The notes beneath the pieces were generated by a model. The model did not search any database, was not told the DNA's origin, and saw only the letters and a list, made by a program, of their open reading frames with translations. A program made the translations under genes and the position numbers. This document shows, one piece after another, positions 39,768 through 48,523 of a DNA stretch of 64,000 nucleotides (positions are counted from its first letter, which is position 1; each line of letters opens with the position of its first letter). Origin of the DNA: Chloroflexota bacterium (GTDB taxonomy: Bacteria > Chloroflexota > Limnocylindria > Limnocylindrales > CSP1-4); contig JAICUI010000005.1 in NCBI GenBank assembly GCA_025935925.1, forward strand, positions 27,189-91,188, read 5' to 3'.

Positions 39768-41398
39768 CCCGCGGCGCGAGCCCCGTCGATCCGCGCGACC
39801 TCCTGGAGCGCGTGCCAGTTCGCCAGGCGATCGGCCTGCGTGGCCACGATCTCGGGTGACGGCATCCCGTCGGCAGCGAAGTGCCCCGCGAACCGGCCCT
39901 CGGTGCGCGCGAAGGCGAGGAAGTCGTCCGGCGCGCCGCCCGGGCCCGCCGCCCAGTCGTCCCGCAGCGCCGGGTTGCCCTGGAGCGACCATCGCTCGGC
40001 CTCGCGTTCGCCCCGGCGGGGGTCGTAGGTGAACAGCGGGAACGCGCGCGACGACACGGCGTGCTGCGCCTGCCGCATCGACGCGTCGTCGGCGATGCCG
40101 TGCTCGGGCTGGCACGGCGTGTACGCGATCACGACCGCCGGACCCGGGTACTCGTTCGCCTCCATGACGGCCCGGTAGAAGTGGTTCAGGTGCGCCGGCG
40201 TCGTCTGGGCGACGTACGCCGTCCGGTGGGCCGCGAGGATCCGCCCGAGCTCCTTGCGGGCCTCGGTGCGTCCGTGGAGCGCCTTCCCGAACGCCGACAG
40301 CTTCGTGACCTGGCCGCCGAACGAGGCCGTCGAGGCCTGGCCGCCGGTGTTCGAGTACACCTGCGTGTCCAGCACGAGGACCTTGATGTCCGCGCCCGAG
40401 GCGACCATCCGGGACAGCGCCTGGAACCCGATGTCGTACATCGCGCCGTCGCCGCCGAGCACCCACAGCCGCCGGCCGGGCTGGCCGTCCTGGTCCCAGC
40501 GCGCCCGCACCCCGAGCGCCACCGCGGGTGCGTTCTCGAACAGCGAGTTGGTCCACGGGACGAGGAACGGGTTGAACGGGTACGTGCTGCCGTAGACGGT
40601 GTTGCAGCCCGTGGCCGCCACGATCCCCATCGACGCCGGCCCGTACACCTGCCGGGTCGCCGCCACGAGCATCCGGATCGCCGTCGCCTCGCCGCACCCC
40701 GAGCACGAGCCGGCGCCGCCGACGAAGCCGAGCGCATGCTCGCCGAGCATCACGTCGGCGAGCGCCTTCTCGTTGCGGTACTCGGCCGGCGTCGAGGGCA
40801 GCGATCGCAGGATCCGGAGGTCGCGGGCGTACGAGTCCACCGTCGAGACGTTCGTCGCGCTCGCCGGCTCCTTGTCGATCATGATCAGCGCGTCGTGGCC
40901 GAGCGCGGCGCAGACGTCGACGCACTCCGCGCAGCCCTTGCAGTGGGCGGGGTCGACGAACAGCCCGAACGCCCCCGGCTCGTGACCCCGTCGCGCCGGG
41001 ACGTCGGCGTACTTCGTCGTCCGCGCGAAGTGGTCGCGCGCCGCCGCCGCCGCGGCCGCGGGATCGGGCTCCGCCGACGCGAACGCGGCGATCGTGTCCG
41101 GCAGCGCGGCCTCCGGCTGGACGGTCGCCAGGAGGGCGTTGTCCGGGCACGCGCTGACGCACGCCATGCACCCGACGCACGCCTCCGCGAGGAGGCGCGG
41201 GATGCGCGGCGCGAGGCCGCTGAAGTCGCGCGACGCCGCCGTCCCGGGCGGGATCACGCTCCTGGCCACGCCGACGTCGCTGGGCAGCTGGGCGTCCGCG
41301 ACGCCGCGCCGGTAGGCGTCGACGACCGTCCGCTCGAACCCGACCCGGTCGGTCGCATCCGGCGCGTCCACGCTCCGCGCGGCGGGGCTCATCGTCAT
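39764..41398 (-). CDS. Pyruvate:ferredoxin oxidoreductase, beta-type subunit (2x[4Fe-4S] and TPP domains)
   Basis: The protein has 544 residues. A leading ferredoxin domain (about 65-155) carries two [4Fe-4S] motifs, CVGCMACVSACP and CKGCAECVDVC. The TPP-binding part begins GGAGSCSGCGEATAIRMLV and contains MGIVAATGCNTVYGSTYP, GGDGAMYDIGFQAL and VLDTQVYSNTGGQAS. These are the ferredoxin and TPP portions of single-chain NifJ. The start (ATG 41396-41398) overlaps the stop of the CBS gene (ATGA). With the alpha subunit it would convert pyruvate and CoA to acetyl-CoA, CO2 and reduced ferredoxin; other 2-oxoacids are possible. Oxygen sensitive. Confidence 0.92.
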   Translation of the reverse strand: MTMSPAARSVDAPDATDRVGFERTVVDAYRRGVADAQLPSDVGVARSVIPPGTAASRDFSGLAPRIPRLLAEACVGCMACVSACPDNALLATVQPEAALPDTIAAFASAEPDPAAAAAAARDHFARTTKYADVPARRGHEPGAFGLFVDPAHCKGCAECVDVCAALGHDALIMIDKEPASATNVSTVDSYARDLRILRSLPSTPAEYRNEKALADVMLGEHALGFVGGAGSCSGCGEATAIRMLVAATRQVYGPASMGIVAATGCNTVYGSTYPFNPFLVPWTNSLFENAPAVALGVRARWDQDGQPGRRLWVLGGDGAMYDIGFQALSRMVASGADIKVLVLDTQVYSNTGGQASTASFGGQVTKLSAFGKALHGRTEARKELGRILAAHRTAYVAQTTPAHLNHFYRAVMEANEYPGPAVVIAYTPCQPEHGIADDASMRQAQHAVSSRAFPLFTYDPRRGEREAERWSLQGNPALRDDWAAGPGGAPDDFLAFARTEGRFAGHFAADGMPSPEIVATQADRLANWHALQEVARIDGARAAG

Positions 41399-41832
41399 AC
41401 CGGCCATCCGTCCTCCCAGCCTCCCATCTCGCGCACGAGGTCCGTGTCGGTGACGATGCCCACGGGCAGCCGGCCGCCGGCGGCGGTCACGATCAGCCGG
41501 TGGATCGCGTTCGCGTCCATGAGCCGCGCCGCCTCGGCGACCGACGCGGTCTCGACGACCCCGATGGCCGGAACGGACATGAGGTCGCGTGCCCGGATGC
41601 CCGACCACGCGTCCTCGTGCGGCGCGGTCGCGAGCACCCGCACGAGGTCGCTGCGGCTGATGACGCCGAGCAGGTCGCCGTCGTCGTCGACGACCGGAGC
41701 GCCCGAGACGCGGTAGAACTCGAGCAGCCGCGCGGTGTCGCGGGCGGTGAGGTCGCCCGGGATGACGAGCGGATCGGGCGTCATCACCTTCGACACCGGC
41801 ACCCGGGCGGCGTCGGGAACCGCGGCGGACAT
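41395..41832 (-). CDS. Tandem CBS-domain protein between the PFOR subunits
   Basis: The protein has 145 residues, all occupied by two CBS motifs: VSKVMTPDPLVIPGDLTARDTARLLEFYRVSGAPVVDDDGDLLGVISRSDLVR, and IRARDLMSVPAIGVVETASVAEAARLMDANAIHRLIV. It has no other domain. It overlaps the alpha gene stop and the beta gene start, so all three are translationally coupled. CBS pairs bind adenosine nucleotides, so it may sense energy charge for the oxidoreductase. That is inference from position. Confidence 0.92.
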   Translation of the reverse strand: MSAAVPDAARVPVSKVMTPDPLVIPGDLTARDTARLLEFYRVSGAPVVDDDGDLLGVISRSDLVRVLATAPHEDAWSGIRARDLMSVPAIGVVETASVAEAARLMDANAIHRLIVTAAGGRLPVGIVTDTDLVREMGGWEDGWPV

Positions 41833-43817
41833 CAGGCCGGTCCCTCGCGGCGCGCGACGCGCACCGGTTCGGCGACCGCCGCGGTCACGTCGATGACGTG
41901 GTCGTACGCGTCGGCGACGAGCCCGAGGTTGGCGTCGACGACGCTCGACCCGCGCTTGCCGAAGAACCGCTGGAGCTCCGGCCGCAGCGCGGCGAGCAGC
42001 GCCTCGCGGTCCATGCCGGCGCGCTCCGCAAACGGCGTGAGGCGCAGGAAAGCGCCGACGAGCGCGATGCCCTGCATCCGGGTCACGAGGTCGGGCCGCG
42101 GCGCCCACCGGTGAGCCAGCGCGGCGGTGTCGAGCGCGGCGACGCGCAGGTTGCGGGCGAGGATCTCCGCCCGCGCGTCGGCGGGGAACGAGTCCCAGAT
42201 GGCCAGCGCATCGGGCAGGGCGGACTGGACGAACACGGTTCCGCCGTCGACGAGCCCCTGGAGCGGCCGGCCTTGCCGGAAGGCCGCCACGTCGTGGAGC
42301 GGGACGAAGTCGACGTGGTCCAGCTCGCCGTGCTGCCGATTGCGTGCCGGGCCGGCGGTCAGGAAGTACGCCGTCGGGAGGCCCTTCTTCTCGGACCCGT
42401 AACGCGGGTAGGCCTGGACCTGGAGGCCGAACACCCCGCCGATCAGCGAGGCGAGCAGCTTGTTCGTGGTCACCGAGCCGAATCCGCCGATCGAATGCCC
42501 GCGGAGGCTGAACGAGCCCGGGGGCCGCAGGTCGACGGGCGTCGATGCCAGCGCGAGCGGATGGCGGATCCCGAGCGTCGCGTAGTGCCGGTCCTCGGCG
42601 TGGACCGTGCCGGCGAGCCAGTCGAACACGGCCACGAGGTCGCCGGGTCCGACGTCCCGGGAGCCGAGCCCCCCGGAGACGCTGCGCACCCTCGGCATCG
42701 GCATGCCCTCGACCGCGCGGTCGAACAGCGCCGCCTTCACCTCGCGGGTCAACGGGTTGTCCGCGGCGGCCGGCTCGTCGGTCCGCTCGACGACCGCGAC
42801 GGCTCGAGCGTGGCCCACGGCGTCGGCGACGGCGCGCGCCGGGAAGGGTCGATACGCGGTGATGGTGACGCTGCCCACCCGACGACCGAGCGCGCGGAGG
42901 TGATCGACGACCGCCGTGGCGGTGTCGGCCATCGTGCCCATCGCGACGAGGATCTCGCTCGCGTCCTCGGTCCGATACGGCTGCACGGCGTCGTACCGGC
43001 GGCCGGTGAGCTCGGCCCACGTGTCAAACGCCTCGTCCAGCACCTCGGGGACTCGGGCGTAGAAGGCCCGCTGCCCGATCCGGCCCTTCATGTAGCTGTC
43101 CTGGTTCTCGACGACACCCGTCATGAGCGGCGCATCGGGGTCGAACCAGGACCGCACCCCGGACCGCGGGTCGCCGACGAACTCGCGCAGCAGGTCGTCC
43201 TCGGGGACGAGCGTCGACTCGAGGGTGTGCGTCGTCAGGAAGCCGTCCTGGGCGACGAGGAACGGCACCTCGGTCCGCTCGGCCACCCGGCGAGCGATGG
43301 CCGCGAGGTCGCACGCCTCCTGCACGTTCCGCGCGAACAGGATCCCCCAGCCGGTGTCGGCGACCGCCATGACGTCGTCGTGACCGGCGTGGATGTTGAG
43401 CGCCTGGCTCGTCAGCGCGCGGGCGCCGACGTGAAACACGACCGGCAGCCGCTTGCCGGCGATGACGTACAGGACCTCCTTCATCAGCACGAGGCCCTGG
43501 CCGGCCGTGAAGTTCGTCACTCGGCCGCCCGACAGCGCGGCGCCCTCCGCGGCCGACGCCGAGGAGTGCTCGGACTCCGGCTCGATGAACCGGAGCGGCG
43601 TGCCCCACAGGTTCGTCCGCCCGTCGGCAACGGCCGCCTGGAACACGGCCGCCATCGTCGTCGACGGCGTGATGGGGTAGACGCACGCGATGTCGGCGAT
43701 GCGCGTCTCGACCGAGGCCACGCCCTCGGACCCGTCGATCACCGCCGGTGTCCCGGGGTAGCGGGGTCCGGCGGGATGCGCGGGCACGGGGCGGGCCGCC
43801 GCCGGCGTGGCGATCAT
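41832..43817 (-). CDS. Pyruvate:ferredoxin oxidoreductase, fused alpha-gamma subunit
   Basis: The protein has 661 residues from ATG 43815-43817, with AGGAGG 6 nt upstream. Order: PFOR N-terminal domain (ACVYPITPSTTMAAVFQ, RFIEPESEHSSASAAEGAALSGGRVTNFTAGQGL), domain II (about 285-380, TEDASEILVAMGTMADTATAVV), and a gamma-like domain (about 410-600, HSIGGFGSVTTNKLLASLIGG). This is the first two-thirds of a NifJ-type enzyme; the ferredoxin and TPP parts are on the second chain. Together the chains total 1205 residues, near NifJ length. The CBS gene lies between them. Confidence 0.92.
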   Translation of the reverse strand: MIATPAAARPVPAHPAGPRYPGTPAVIDGSEGVASVETRIADIACVYPITPSTTMAAVFQAAVADGRTNLWGTPLRFIEPESEHSSASAAEGAALSGGRVTNFTAGQGLVLMKEVLYVIAGKRLPVVFHVGARALTSQALNIHAGHDDVMAVADTGWGILFARNVQEACDLAAIARRVAERTEVPFLVAQDGFLTTHTLESTLVPEDDLLREFVGDPRSGVRSWFDPDAPLMTGVVENQDSYMKGRIGQRAFYARVPEVLDEAFDTWAELTGRRYDAVQPYRTEDASEILVAMGTMADTATAVVDHLRALGRRVGSVTITAYRPFPARAVADAVGHARAVAVVERTDEPAAADNPLTREVKAALFDRAVEGMPMPRVRSVSGGLGSRDVGPGDLVAVFDWLAGTVHAEDRHYATLGIRHPLALASTPVDLRPPGSFSLRGHSIGGFGSVTTNKLLASLIGGVFGLQVQAYPRYGSEKKGLPTAYFLTAGPARNRQHGELDHVDFVPLHDVAAFRQGRPLQGLVDGGTVFVQSALPDALAIWDSFPADARAEILARNLRVAALDTAALAHRWAPRPDLVTRMQGIALVGAFLRLTPFAERAGMDREALLAALRPELQRFFGKRGSSVVDANLGLVADAYDHVIDVTAAVAEPVRVARREGPA

Positions 43818-44067
43818 GGTCACCTCCTGGGTCGGGCGTCGCACGCGCGCTCACGGTCGCGTGCGTCCCATCGCCATCGTCGCCGTCGCGCCGACTCCCC
43901 ACGAGGTCCGTTCCGCCCGTGGCGGGCGAGCCGAACAGCGGGATCGGCGTGGGCCGCGAGGGGCCGACCGGCCCCCGACGTTGCGACGGTCGGCGGTGAC
44001 GGCGTCGCGCCGCGCGTCCGACGCTCGGATCGCGCGCCCGCCAGGTCGACCGTGGTGATTGCCCGGG
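43818..44067. other. Gap between the PFOR alpha gene and the GNAT remnant
   Basis: About 250 nt carrying the strong SD of the PFOR alpha gene at its left end. It probably once held the rest of the GNAT gene: nothing in any frame matches it. No clear -35/-10 or repeat was found. Confidence 0.4.
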
Positions 44068-44175
44068 TCCGAGCTCCGCGTAGAACCGTTCGATCGCCGG
44101 CGCGTCGGAGGCGGTGACGGGTCGAACGACCACGCGATCGATCGGCGCGAACGCGGCGCTCGTCGCCATGGTCAT
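44068..44175 (-). pseudogene. Remnant of a GNAT acetyltransferase gene
   Basis: The first 36 codons from ATG 44173-44175 (DRVVVRPVTASDAPAIERFYAEL) are an excellent N-terminus of a GNAT acetyltransferase, of the sort found in front of or near stress proteins. After ELGPG the frame continues as Arg/Pro-rich text with no acetyl-CoA motif, and neither other frame recovers it. The ATG overlaps the UspA stop (ATGA), as in a working operon, so the gene was real and has been truncated. It is not annotated as functional. Confidence 0.5.
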
Positions 44176-45134
44176 GCGGCGGCGAAGGCCGCGATGGAGA
44201 GGCCCGATGGGGCCAGCCGCGGTTCGCGGACGCGCTCGCGGACGGGCTCGCGGACGATCAGGACGGATGCGGCGCTATGCAGGAGCACGTTCCGGGCGAC
44301 GCTGCCGAGGCGGATTCGGTCGAGGCCCGTGAGCCCGCGGCTGCCCATCACGACCAGGTTGCAGCGCAGCTGGTCGGTGGCGCACATGATCTCGTGGGCG
44401 ACGTCGCCGAAGGCGACCGACCAGCGGACGTCGTACCCCTGGCCGGCCAGGTCGCCGGCGGCTCGAGCGGCCACGGCCTCCACGTGGCGGCGGTTGTCGT
44501 CGATGGGCGGCACGCCGGCGCTCGCGGGGACGTCCGCCCAGGTCGCGGTCTCGGGTGCGAAGGCGCGGATGTCGGACCGGGGCGTCGGTCCGACCGACAT
44601 CACCTCGACCCGCTGCCCCGCAAGGTACCGGGCACCCGCGAGATGCTCGACGGCCCGCTGGGAATGCGTCGAGCCGTCGACCGCGAGCAGCACGCCGGTC
44701 ACGGCGTCGGCGCGCGCGACGAGGACCGGACATGGCGCATGGTCGACGACCTCGGCCGAGACCGAGCCGAGGAGCATCGTCCGCAGCGGCCCGAGCCCGC
44801 GGCTGCCGACGACGATCAGCTCGGCGCGGAGGTCGGCGGCCTGTTCGACGATGACGCTCGCGGTGCGGCCGTGCAACCGGCGCGTCTGGACGTGCCGGCC
44901 GTCCGCCGCGACGTTCTCCGCCGCGGCGCGCAGCAGCTCGTCGACCTCGGCATCCGGGTCGCGCGCGTCGGGATACGCGACCGGCACGGGCGGCAGCCCG
45001 ACCAGCGCGGCGGCGGGATCCTCGGCGACCGAGATGACGCGCAGCACGCTGCCGTCCGGCCACGGAAGGGAGGCCACGAGATCGCAGGCGACGCCCGAGG
45101 ACGCCGACCCGTCGATCGCCAGGAGGACACGCAT
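44172..45134 (-). CDS. Tandem universal stress protein (UspA-UspA)
   Basis: The protein has 320 residues with two Usp domains: MRVLLAIDGSASSGVAC...ELIVVGSRGLGPLRTMLLGSVSAEVVDHAPCPVLV (1-145) and GVLLAVDGSTHSQRAVEH...LVVMGSRGLTGLDRIRLGSVARNVLLHSAASVLIV (148-300). Both carry the G-x2-G-x9-G-S ATP-binding motif. Such tandem UspA proteins are common in hypoxia and stress regulons. The gene precedes the GNAT remnant and the PFOR genes on the same strand, and faces the hemerythrin gene. Start ATG 45132-45134 has GGAG upstream. Confidence 0.92.
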   Translation of the reverse strand: MRVLLAIDGSASSGVACDLVASLPWPDGSVLRVISVAEDPAAALVGLPPVPVAYPDARDPDAEVDELLRAAAENVAADGRHVQTRRLHGRTASVIVEQAADLRAELIVVGSRGLGPLRTMLLGSVSAEVVDHAPCPVLVARADAVTGVLLAVDGSTHSQRAVEHLAGARYLAGQRVEVMSVGPTPRSDIRAFAPETATWADVPASAGVPPIDDNRRHVEAVAARAAGDLAGQGYDVRWSVAFGDVAHEIMCATDQLRCNLVVMGSRGLTGLDRIRLGSVARNVLLHSAASVLIVREPVRERVREPRLAPSGLSIAAFAAA

Positions 45135-45384
45135 CGAGCTGACTCCATGTTCCGCGATCCGGCGACGCCGGATCGGCCACCGAGCTGGAGCATGGTTGGC
45201 CGGCAGCCCGTTGCCCACGGCGATCGGTCACCGCGGCGCGGGCCGATCGGCCTGCGGCGCCCCGCCCCACAACAGGCCGCTCCGCCCGCGGATTCGGGAC
45301 GCCCACGGCTGGCGTCCGCACGTCCGACCGGCGGATCCTCCTCGTGGGCTGGAACGCCAGCCCGGCGCCGAGGAGGACGAGGCC

Positions 45385-45840
45385 ATAACTGAATCACGCG
45401 TCTTCGATGAGATCCGGCTCTTCGGCGAGCACGAGCACCGCGACATGGGCGCGGGCCTGTCACGGATGCACGAGGCGGCCGACCTCGTCTGCACGGGCTC
45501 GCACGTGGAAGCCCGTCGTGCGCTGCGGACCGTGGTCGCGTGGTGTACCGACGTCCTCGAACCCCACATGGCGTGGGAGGAGTCGTGGCTGTATCCGCAG
45601 ATCGAGCTCCTCACGGAGACCGGCTGGTCGACGCGGGCCGCGCGCTTCGACCATGGCCAGATCGCGGCGCTGATCGCGCAGCTGCGGATCGACGAAGCGG
45701 CGGCCACGGCGGGCCTGACACCCGCGGCGGCGCGTGAGTGGCGGAGTCACCTGTTCGCCCTCGAAGCGGTCGTCCGTTCGCACATGCTCCGCGAGGAGAT
45801 GCTCCTGCTCCCGGTCCTGGGCGACGCGGAGCCCAGGTGA
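45385..45840 (+). CDS. Hemerythrin (HHE cation-binding) domain protein with no canonical start codon
   Basis: About 151 residues: EHEHRDMGAG, LEPHMAWEESWLYP, ARFDHGQIAAL and VRSHMLREEMLLLPVL supply the His/Glu ligands of a hemerythrin four-helix bundle in the usual order. It likely binds O2, NO or metal through a di-iron site. The frame is open, but no ATG/GTG/TTG is found before DEIRLFGEHEHRDM. The only good SD (AGGAGG, 45371-45376) is 8 nt before ATA (45385), so I use ATA. The next start overlaps its stop (TGATG). Alternative: a single-base error changing ATG to ATA in the assembly. Confidence 0.72.
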   Translation: MTESRVFDEIRLFGEHEHRDMGAGLSRMHEAADLVCTGSHVEARRALRTVVAWCTDVLEPHMAWEESWLYPQIELLTETGWSTRAARFDHGQIAALIAQLRIDEAAATAGLTPAAAREWRSHLFALEAVVRSHMLREEMLLLPVLGDAEPR

Positions 45841-46541
45841 TGACCACCGCCTTCCGTCCCTCGCGCGAGACGATCGCGCCCAGCGTCGCGTCCGTGCGGC
45901 TCGCGGACCTCGGGTTCCTCGCGGGCCCGGACCTGCCCGACCGTCCCGGTCCCGCGTTCCTGCTCGTCGCGCTGCGCGACCGGCCCACGCTCCGCCACTA
46001 CGACCCCGAGCGGGTCGAGTTCTGGGTCACCGAGCGCGGGCGCGGCGTGCGCCGGTCGTTGCTTCGGACGACGAGGCTCCCGCTGGACGAGGAGTTCTCG
46101 TGGGGCATGATCCGGCTCTACGACCGGCTCGGGATCACCAACGAGTACCTGGGCTTCGGCGGGCACCTCTCGGCCGCCGAGGTGGACGGCGCGACGATCG
46201 CGGTGTTCACCTCGCCCGCGCCGATGCTCCGCCGCGGCGGGCATTCGCAGATCTGGGACGAGGGCACCGACGAGCTGGCCGCGTTCTTCGCCCGCCTGGT
46301 CGCCGCCGTGGACGTCCAGCCGGCGCTCGAAGCGAGCATCGCCGACGCCGACCCGCTGGTTCGCTACGCCGCGTTCGTGTCCCATCTCGTCCGCCGCTAT
46401 CGGTCGAGCGCGGACCTGCGGGCCATCAACCCGCAGGTGTGGACGATCCTGCTCGCGGAGCAGTTCCTGATGCAGCGCGATCACCTCGGCGCCTGGGACG
46501 CCGGGGAGCGCCTCCTCGAGGTCACGGGCCTCGCCCGCTAA
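45840..46541 (+). CDS. Hypothetical protein coupled to the hemerythrin gene
   Basis: The protein has 233 residues. Its ATG (45840) shares one base with the hemerythrin stop (TGATG). Blocks: a hydrophilic start; FLLVALRDRPTLRHYDPERVEFWVTERGRGVRRSLLRTTRLPLDEEFSWG; EYLGFGGHLSAAEVDGATIAVFTSPAP; and a helical C-terminal half. No membrane segment, signal peptide or motif I recognise. The composition and codon use are those of a real soluble protein. It may act with hemerythrin. It overlaps the convergent UspA gene by 4 nt at the end. Confidence 0.75.
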   Translation: MTTAFRPSRETIAPSVASVRLADLGFLAGPDLPDRPGPAFLLVALRDRPTLRHYDPERVEFWVTERGRGVRRSLLRTTRLPLDEEFSWGMIRLYDRLGITNEYLGFGGHLSAAEVDGATIAVFTSPAPMLRRGGHSQIWDEGTDELAAFFARLVAAVDVQPALEASIADADPLVRYAAFVSHLVRRYRSSADLRAINPQVWTILLAEQFLMQRDHLGAWDAGERLLEVTGLAR

Positions 46542-47008
46542 CGGACCACCAGCACCGGGCAGCTCGCGTTGCGCACGACGTGCTCGGAGACGCTGCCGAG
46601 CAGCAGGCGGCCCACGGTTCCGCGTCCGTGCGATCCGACGATGATCATGTCGGCATCCTCGGCCTCGGCGGCGGCGACGATCTGGTCGCCGGGGTTGCCG
46701 GTCCAGACGAGGAACGAGATGTCGATGCCGCGCCGCCGGCCGCGCGCGACCAGCGCCTGCGCGTCGGCTTCGAGCCGCGACCGCTCCTGGTCCACCCGCG
46801 ATCGAACGCGCCCGCCGGGCAACAGGAGCGACCCCGGGTCGATGACCGACACGGCGACGAGGGACGCGTGGAGCTCCTCGGCGAGGTCCAGCGCGTGTTC
46901 CGTCGCGGCGGTGCTGGCGTCGCCGAGGTCGGTCGCGAGCAACAGGCGGCGCGCGGGCGGAGCGGACCGCGCCCGGGCCGTCGCGGCGGCCGCAACCTCG
47001 GTGACCAT
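46538..47008 (-). CDS. Single-domain universal stress protein
   Basis: The protein has 156 residues: LLLATDLGDASTAATEHALDLAEEL at the start and MIIVGSHGRGTVGRLLLGSVSEHVVRNASCPVLVVR at the end, with the ATP-binding G-x2-G-x9-G-S motif intact. It is 3 nt upstream of the multicopper oxidase stop side on the same strand, reading away from it, so the oxidase and this gene are one transcript with the oxidase first. Possible role in ATP-dependent stress signalling. Confidence 0.9.
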   Translation of the reverse strand: MVTEVAAAATARARSAPPARRLLLATDLGDASTAATEHALDLAEELHASLVAVSVIDPGSLLLPGGRVRSRVDQERSRLEADAQALVARGRRRGIDISFLVWTGNPGDQIVAAAEAEDADMIIVGSHGRGTVGRLLLGSVSEHVVRNASCPVLVVR

Positions 47009-47011
47009 GAC

Positions 47012-48436
47012 TCAGCTTGCCGCGGTCAATGCCGCGAGGATCGTGTCCACGTCCTGCTTCGTCGGCACGACGATGAACACGTTGACCATGCCGAACATCC
47101 CGTCGGGTCCCTCGACATGGGGCAGGATGTGGCAGTGGTACGCCCACAGTCCGGGGCGCTCGGCGGTGATGTTCACGTCCCACCGCTCGCCGGGGCCGAC
47201 CGTGACCGTGTCGGCGCCGTACGCGTTGGAGCCGAGGGCGTACCCGTCGCGCGCCACGATCTGCTGGCGGTACCCGTGGCTGTGGAACGGGTGGTACATG
47301 ATCCCCTCGTTCATGTACCGGACGCGGACCTTCTCGCCGACCGCGGCGAGGATCGGGAGGACGGCCGGGAAGCCGTGGCCGTTGATCGTGAACCCACCGA
47401 GGACGTCGTTCGAGATCCAGACGTACTCGCGGTCGTACGTGTCGACCTCCGTCGGGCTCTTGGGGTCGACGATGAACGCCCCCAGCAGCCCGCGCCCGAC
47501 CTGGTCCGTGGCGTTGTGGTGGGAGTGGTACATCATCGAGCCCGGCCGGTTGGCCGTGAACTCGTACGTGAACGACTCGCCCGGCGCGAACGGCTTCTGG
47601 GTGACGAACGGGACGCCGTCCATGAAGAAGTCGTCGAACTCGACGCCATGGAAGTGGACGCCGGTGGTCTCCTTGAGGTTGTTGGTGAAGATCGCGCGGA
47701 CCTTCGCCCCCTCCCTCACGCGGATCGTGGGGCCGGGTGTCTGCCCGTTGTAGCCGAGCGCGGCGACGGTCGGCTTCAGCTCGTCGATCTGCTGCTCGAT
47801 CTCGTCGATCGAGATCCGGAACACGGTCCACTCGCCGTCGGTCTCGGGCTGGAGCGGCTTGAGCGCGTCGTTGAGGACCAGCTGCGGCACCTGGATGAAC
47901 GCCGGCGGCTGCTGGAGCTCGGGGTAGTTGTCGGCCGCGCCGAGCATGTCCGCGATCTTGGTGAACGCGGCGTCGCCGAAGATGTCCTTGAACGCCGGCG
48001 CGAGGCTGCCGACGTAGCGCCGGATCACGTTGCGCGCCGCGATGTCGTGCTCGGTCCAGCCGGGCGGCAGGTTCGACGCCGGTGACGCGGACGGCGCGAC
48101 CGATGCCGGCGCGGACGGTGCGACGGACGCGGCCGCCGATGGCGCGACGGAGGGTGCCGTGCTCGGCGGCGTGGTGGCGGCGCCTGGCGTCGGCACCGGG
48201 CCGAACGACCACTGCGGCGCCGCGGCGGCGGTGCACGCGGCGACCGTCGCCGCGACGCCGGTGATGCCGGCGATGCCGGCGACGCGCAGGAAGCCGCGAC
48301 GCGTCAGCGCCGCGGTCGGGTCGGGGTCGTCGTTCGACGGCTGGGCGGCCGGGCTGGGCGCGGGGGCGGGGGCGGTCGGCTCCACGGCGGCGATGTCTCC
48401 CTGTGTTGCGTCCCCGTTCGTCGGCGATCGGGGCAT
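47012..48436 (-). CDS. Tat-exported two-domain multicopper oxidase lipoprotein
   Basis: The protein has 474 residues from ATG 48434-48436. LTRRGFLRVAG (44-54) is a twin-arginine signal, and VAATVAAC (61-68) ends with a lipobox-like Cys68, so it may be lipid-anchored. A Pro/Ser/Ala linker of about 50 residues follows. Two cupredoxin domains carry all four copper motifs: HFHG, HSHH, HPFHSHG and HCHILPH-x6-M (type 1 and type 2/3 ligands). It could oxidise metals, phenols or nitrite-type substrates outside the cell. The length from residue 120 is that of two-domain laccase/nitrite-reductase-like enzymes. It is divergent from a DevS-like kinase. Confidence 0.88.
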   Translation of the reverse strand: MPRSPTNGDATQGDIAAVEPTAPAPAPSPAAQPSNDDPDPTAALTRRGFLRVAGIAGITGVAATVAACTAAAAPQWSFGPVPTPGAATTPPSTAPSVAPSAAASVAPSAPASVAPSASPASNLPPGWTEHDIAARNVIRRYVGSLAPAFKDIFGDAAFTKIADMLGAADNYPELQQPPAFIQVPQLVLNDALKPLQPETDGEWTVFRISIDEIEQQIDELKPTVAALGYNGQTPGPTIRVREGAKVRAIFTNNLKETTGVHFHGVEFDDFFMDGVPFVTQKPFAPGESFTYEFTANRPGSMMYHSHHNATDQVGRGLLGAFIVDPKSPTEVDTYDREYVWISNDVLGGFTINGHGFPAVLPILAAVGEKVRVRYMNEGIMYHPFHSHGYRQQIVARDGYALGSNAYGADTVTVGPGERWDVNITAERPGLWAYHCHILPHVEGPDGMFGMVNVFIVVPTKQDVDTILAALTAAS

Positions 48437-48487
48437 GGTCGCGGGCACGCTGCGGATCAGGGTAGTGACCAATGGCCCGTTTCGGCG

Positions 48488-48502
48488 GGGACCGTGGGTC
48501 CC
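48488..48502. promoter_or_regulatory. Palindrome GGGACC-GTG-GGTCCC in the divergent kinase/oxidase promoter
   Basis: A perfect 6-bp inverted repeat with a 3-bp spacer lies in the 100 nt between the oxidase and kinase starts, with a further GGGACC at 48509-48514. It is similar to the DevR/DosR box (GGGACT...AGTCCC) but with different spacing. The adjacent response regulator is the obvious candidate binder. Confidence 0.5.
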
Positions 48503-48523
48503 GGCATCGGGACCGGCGGCTGC

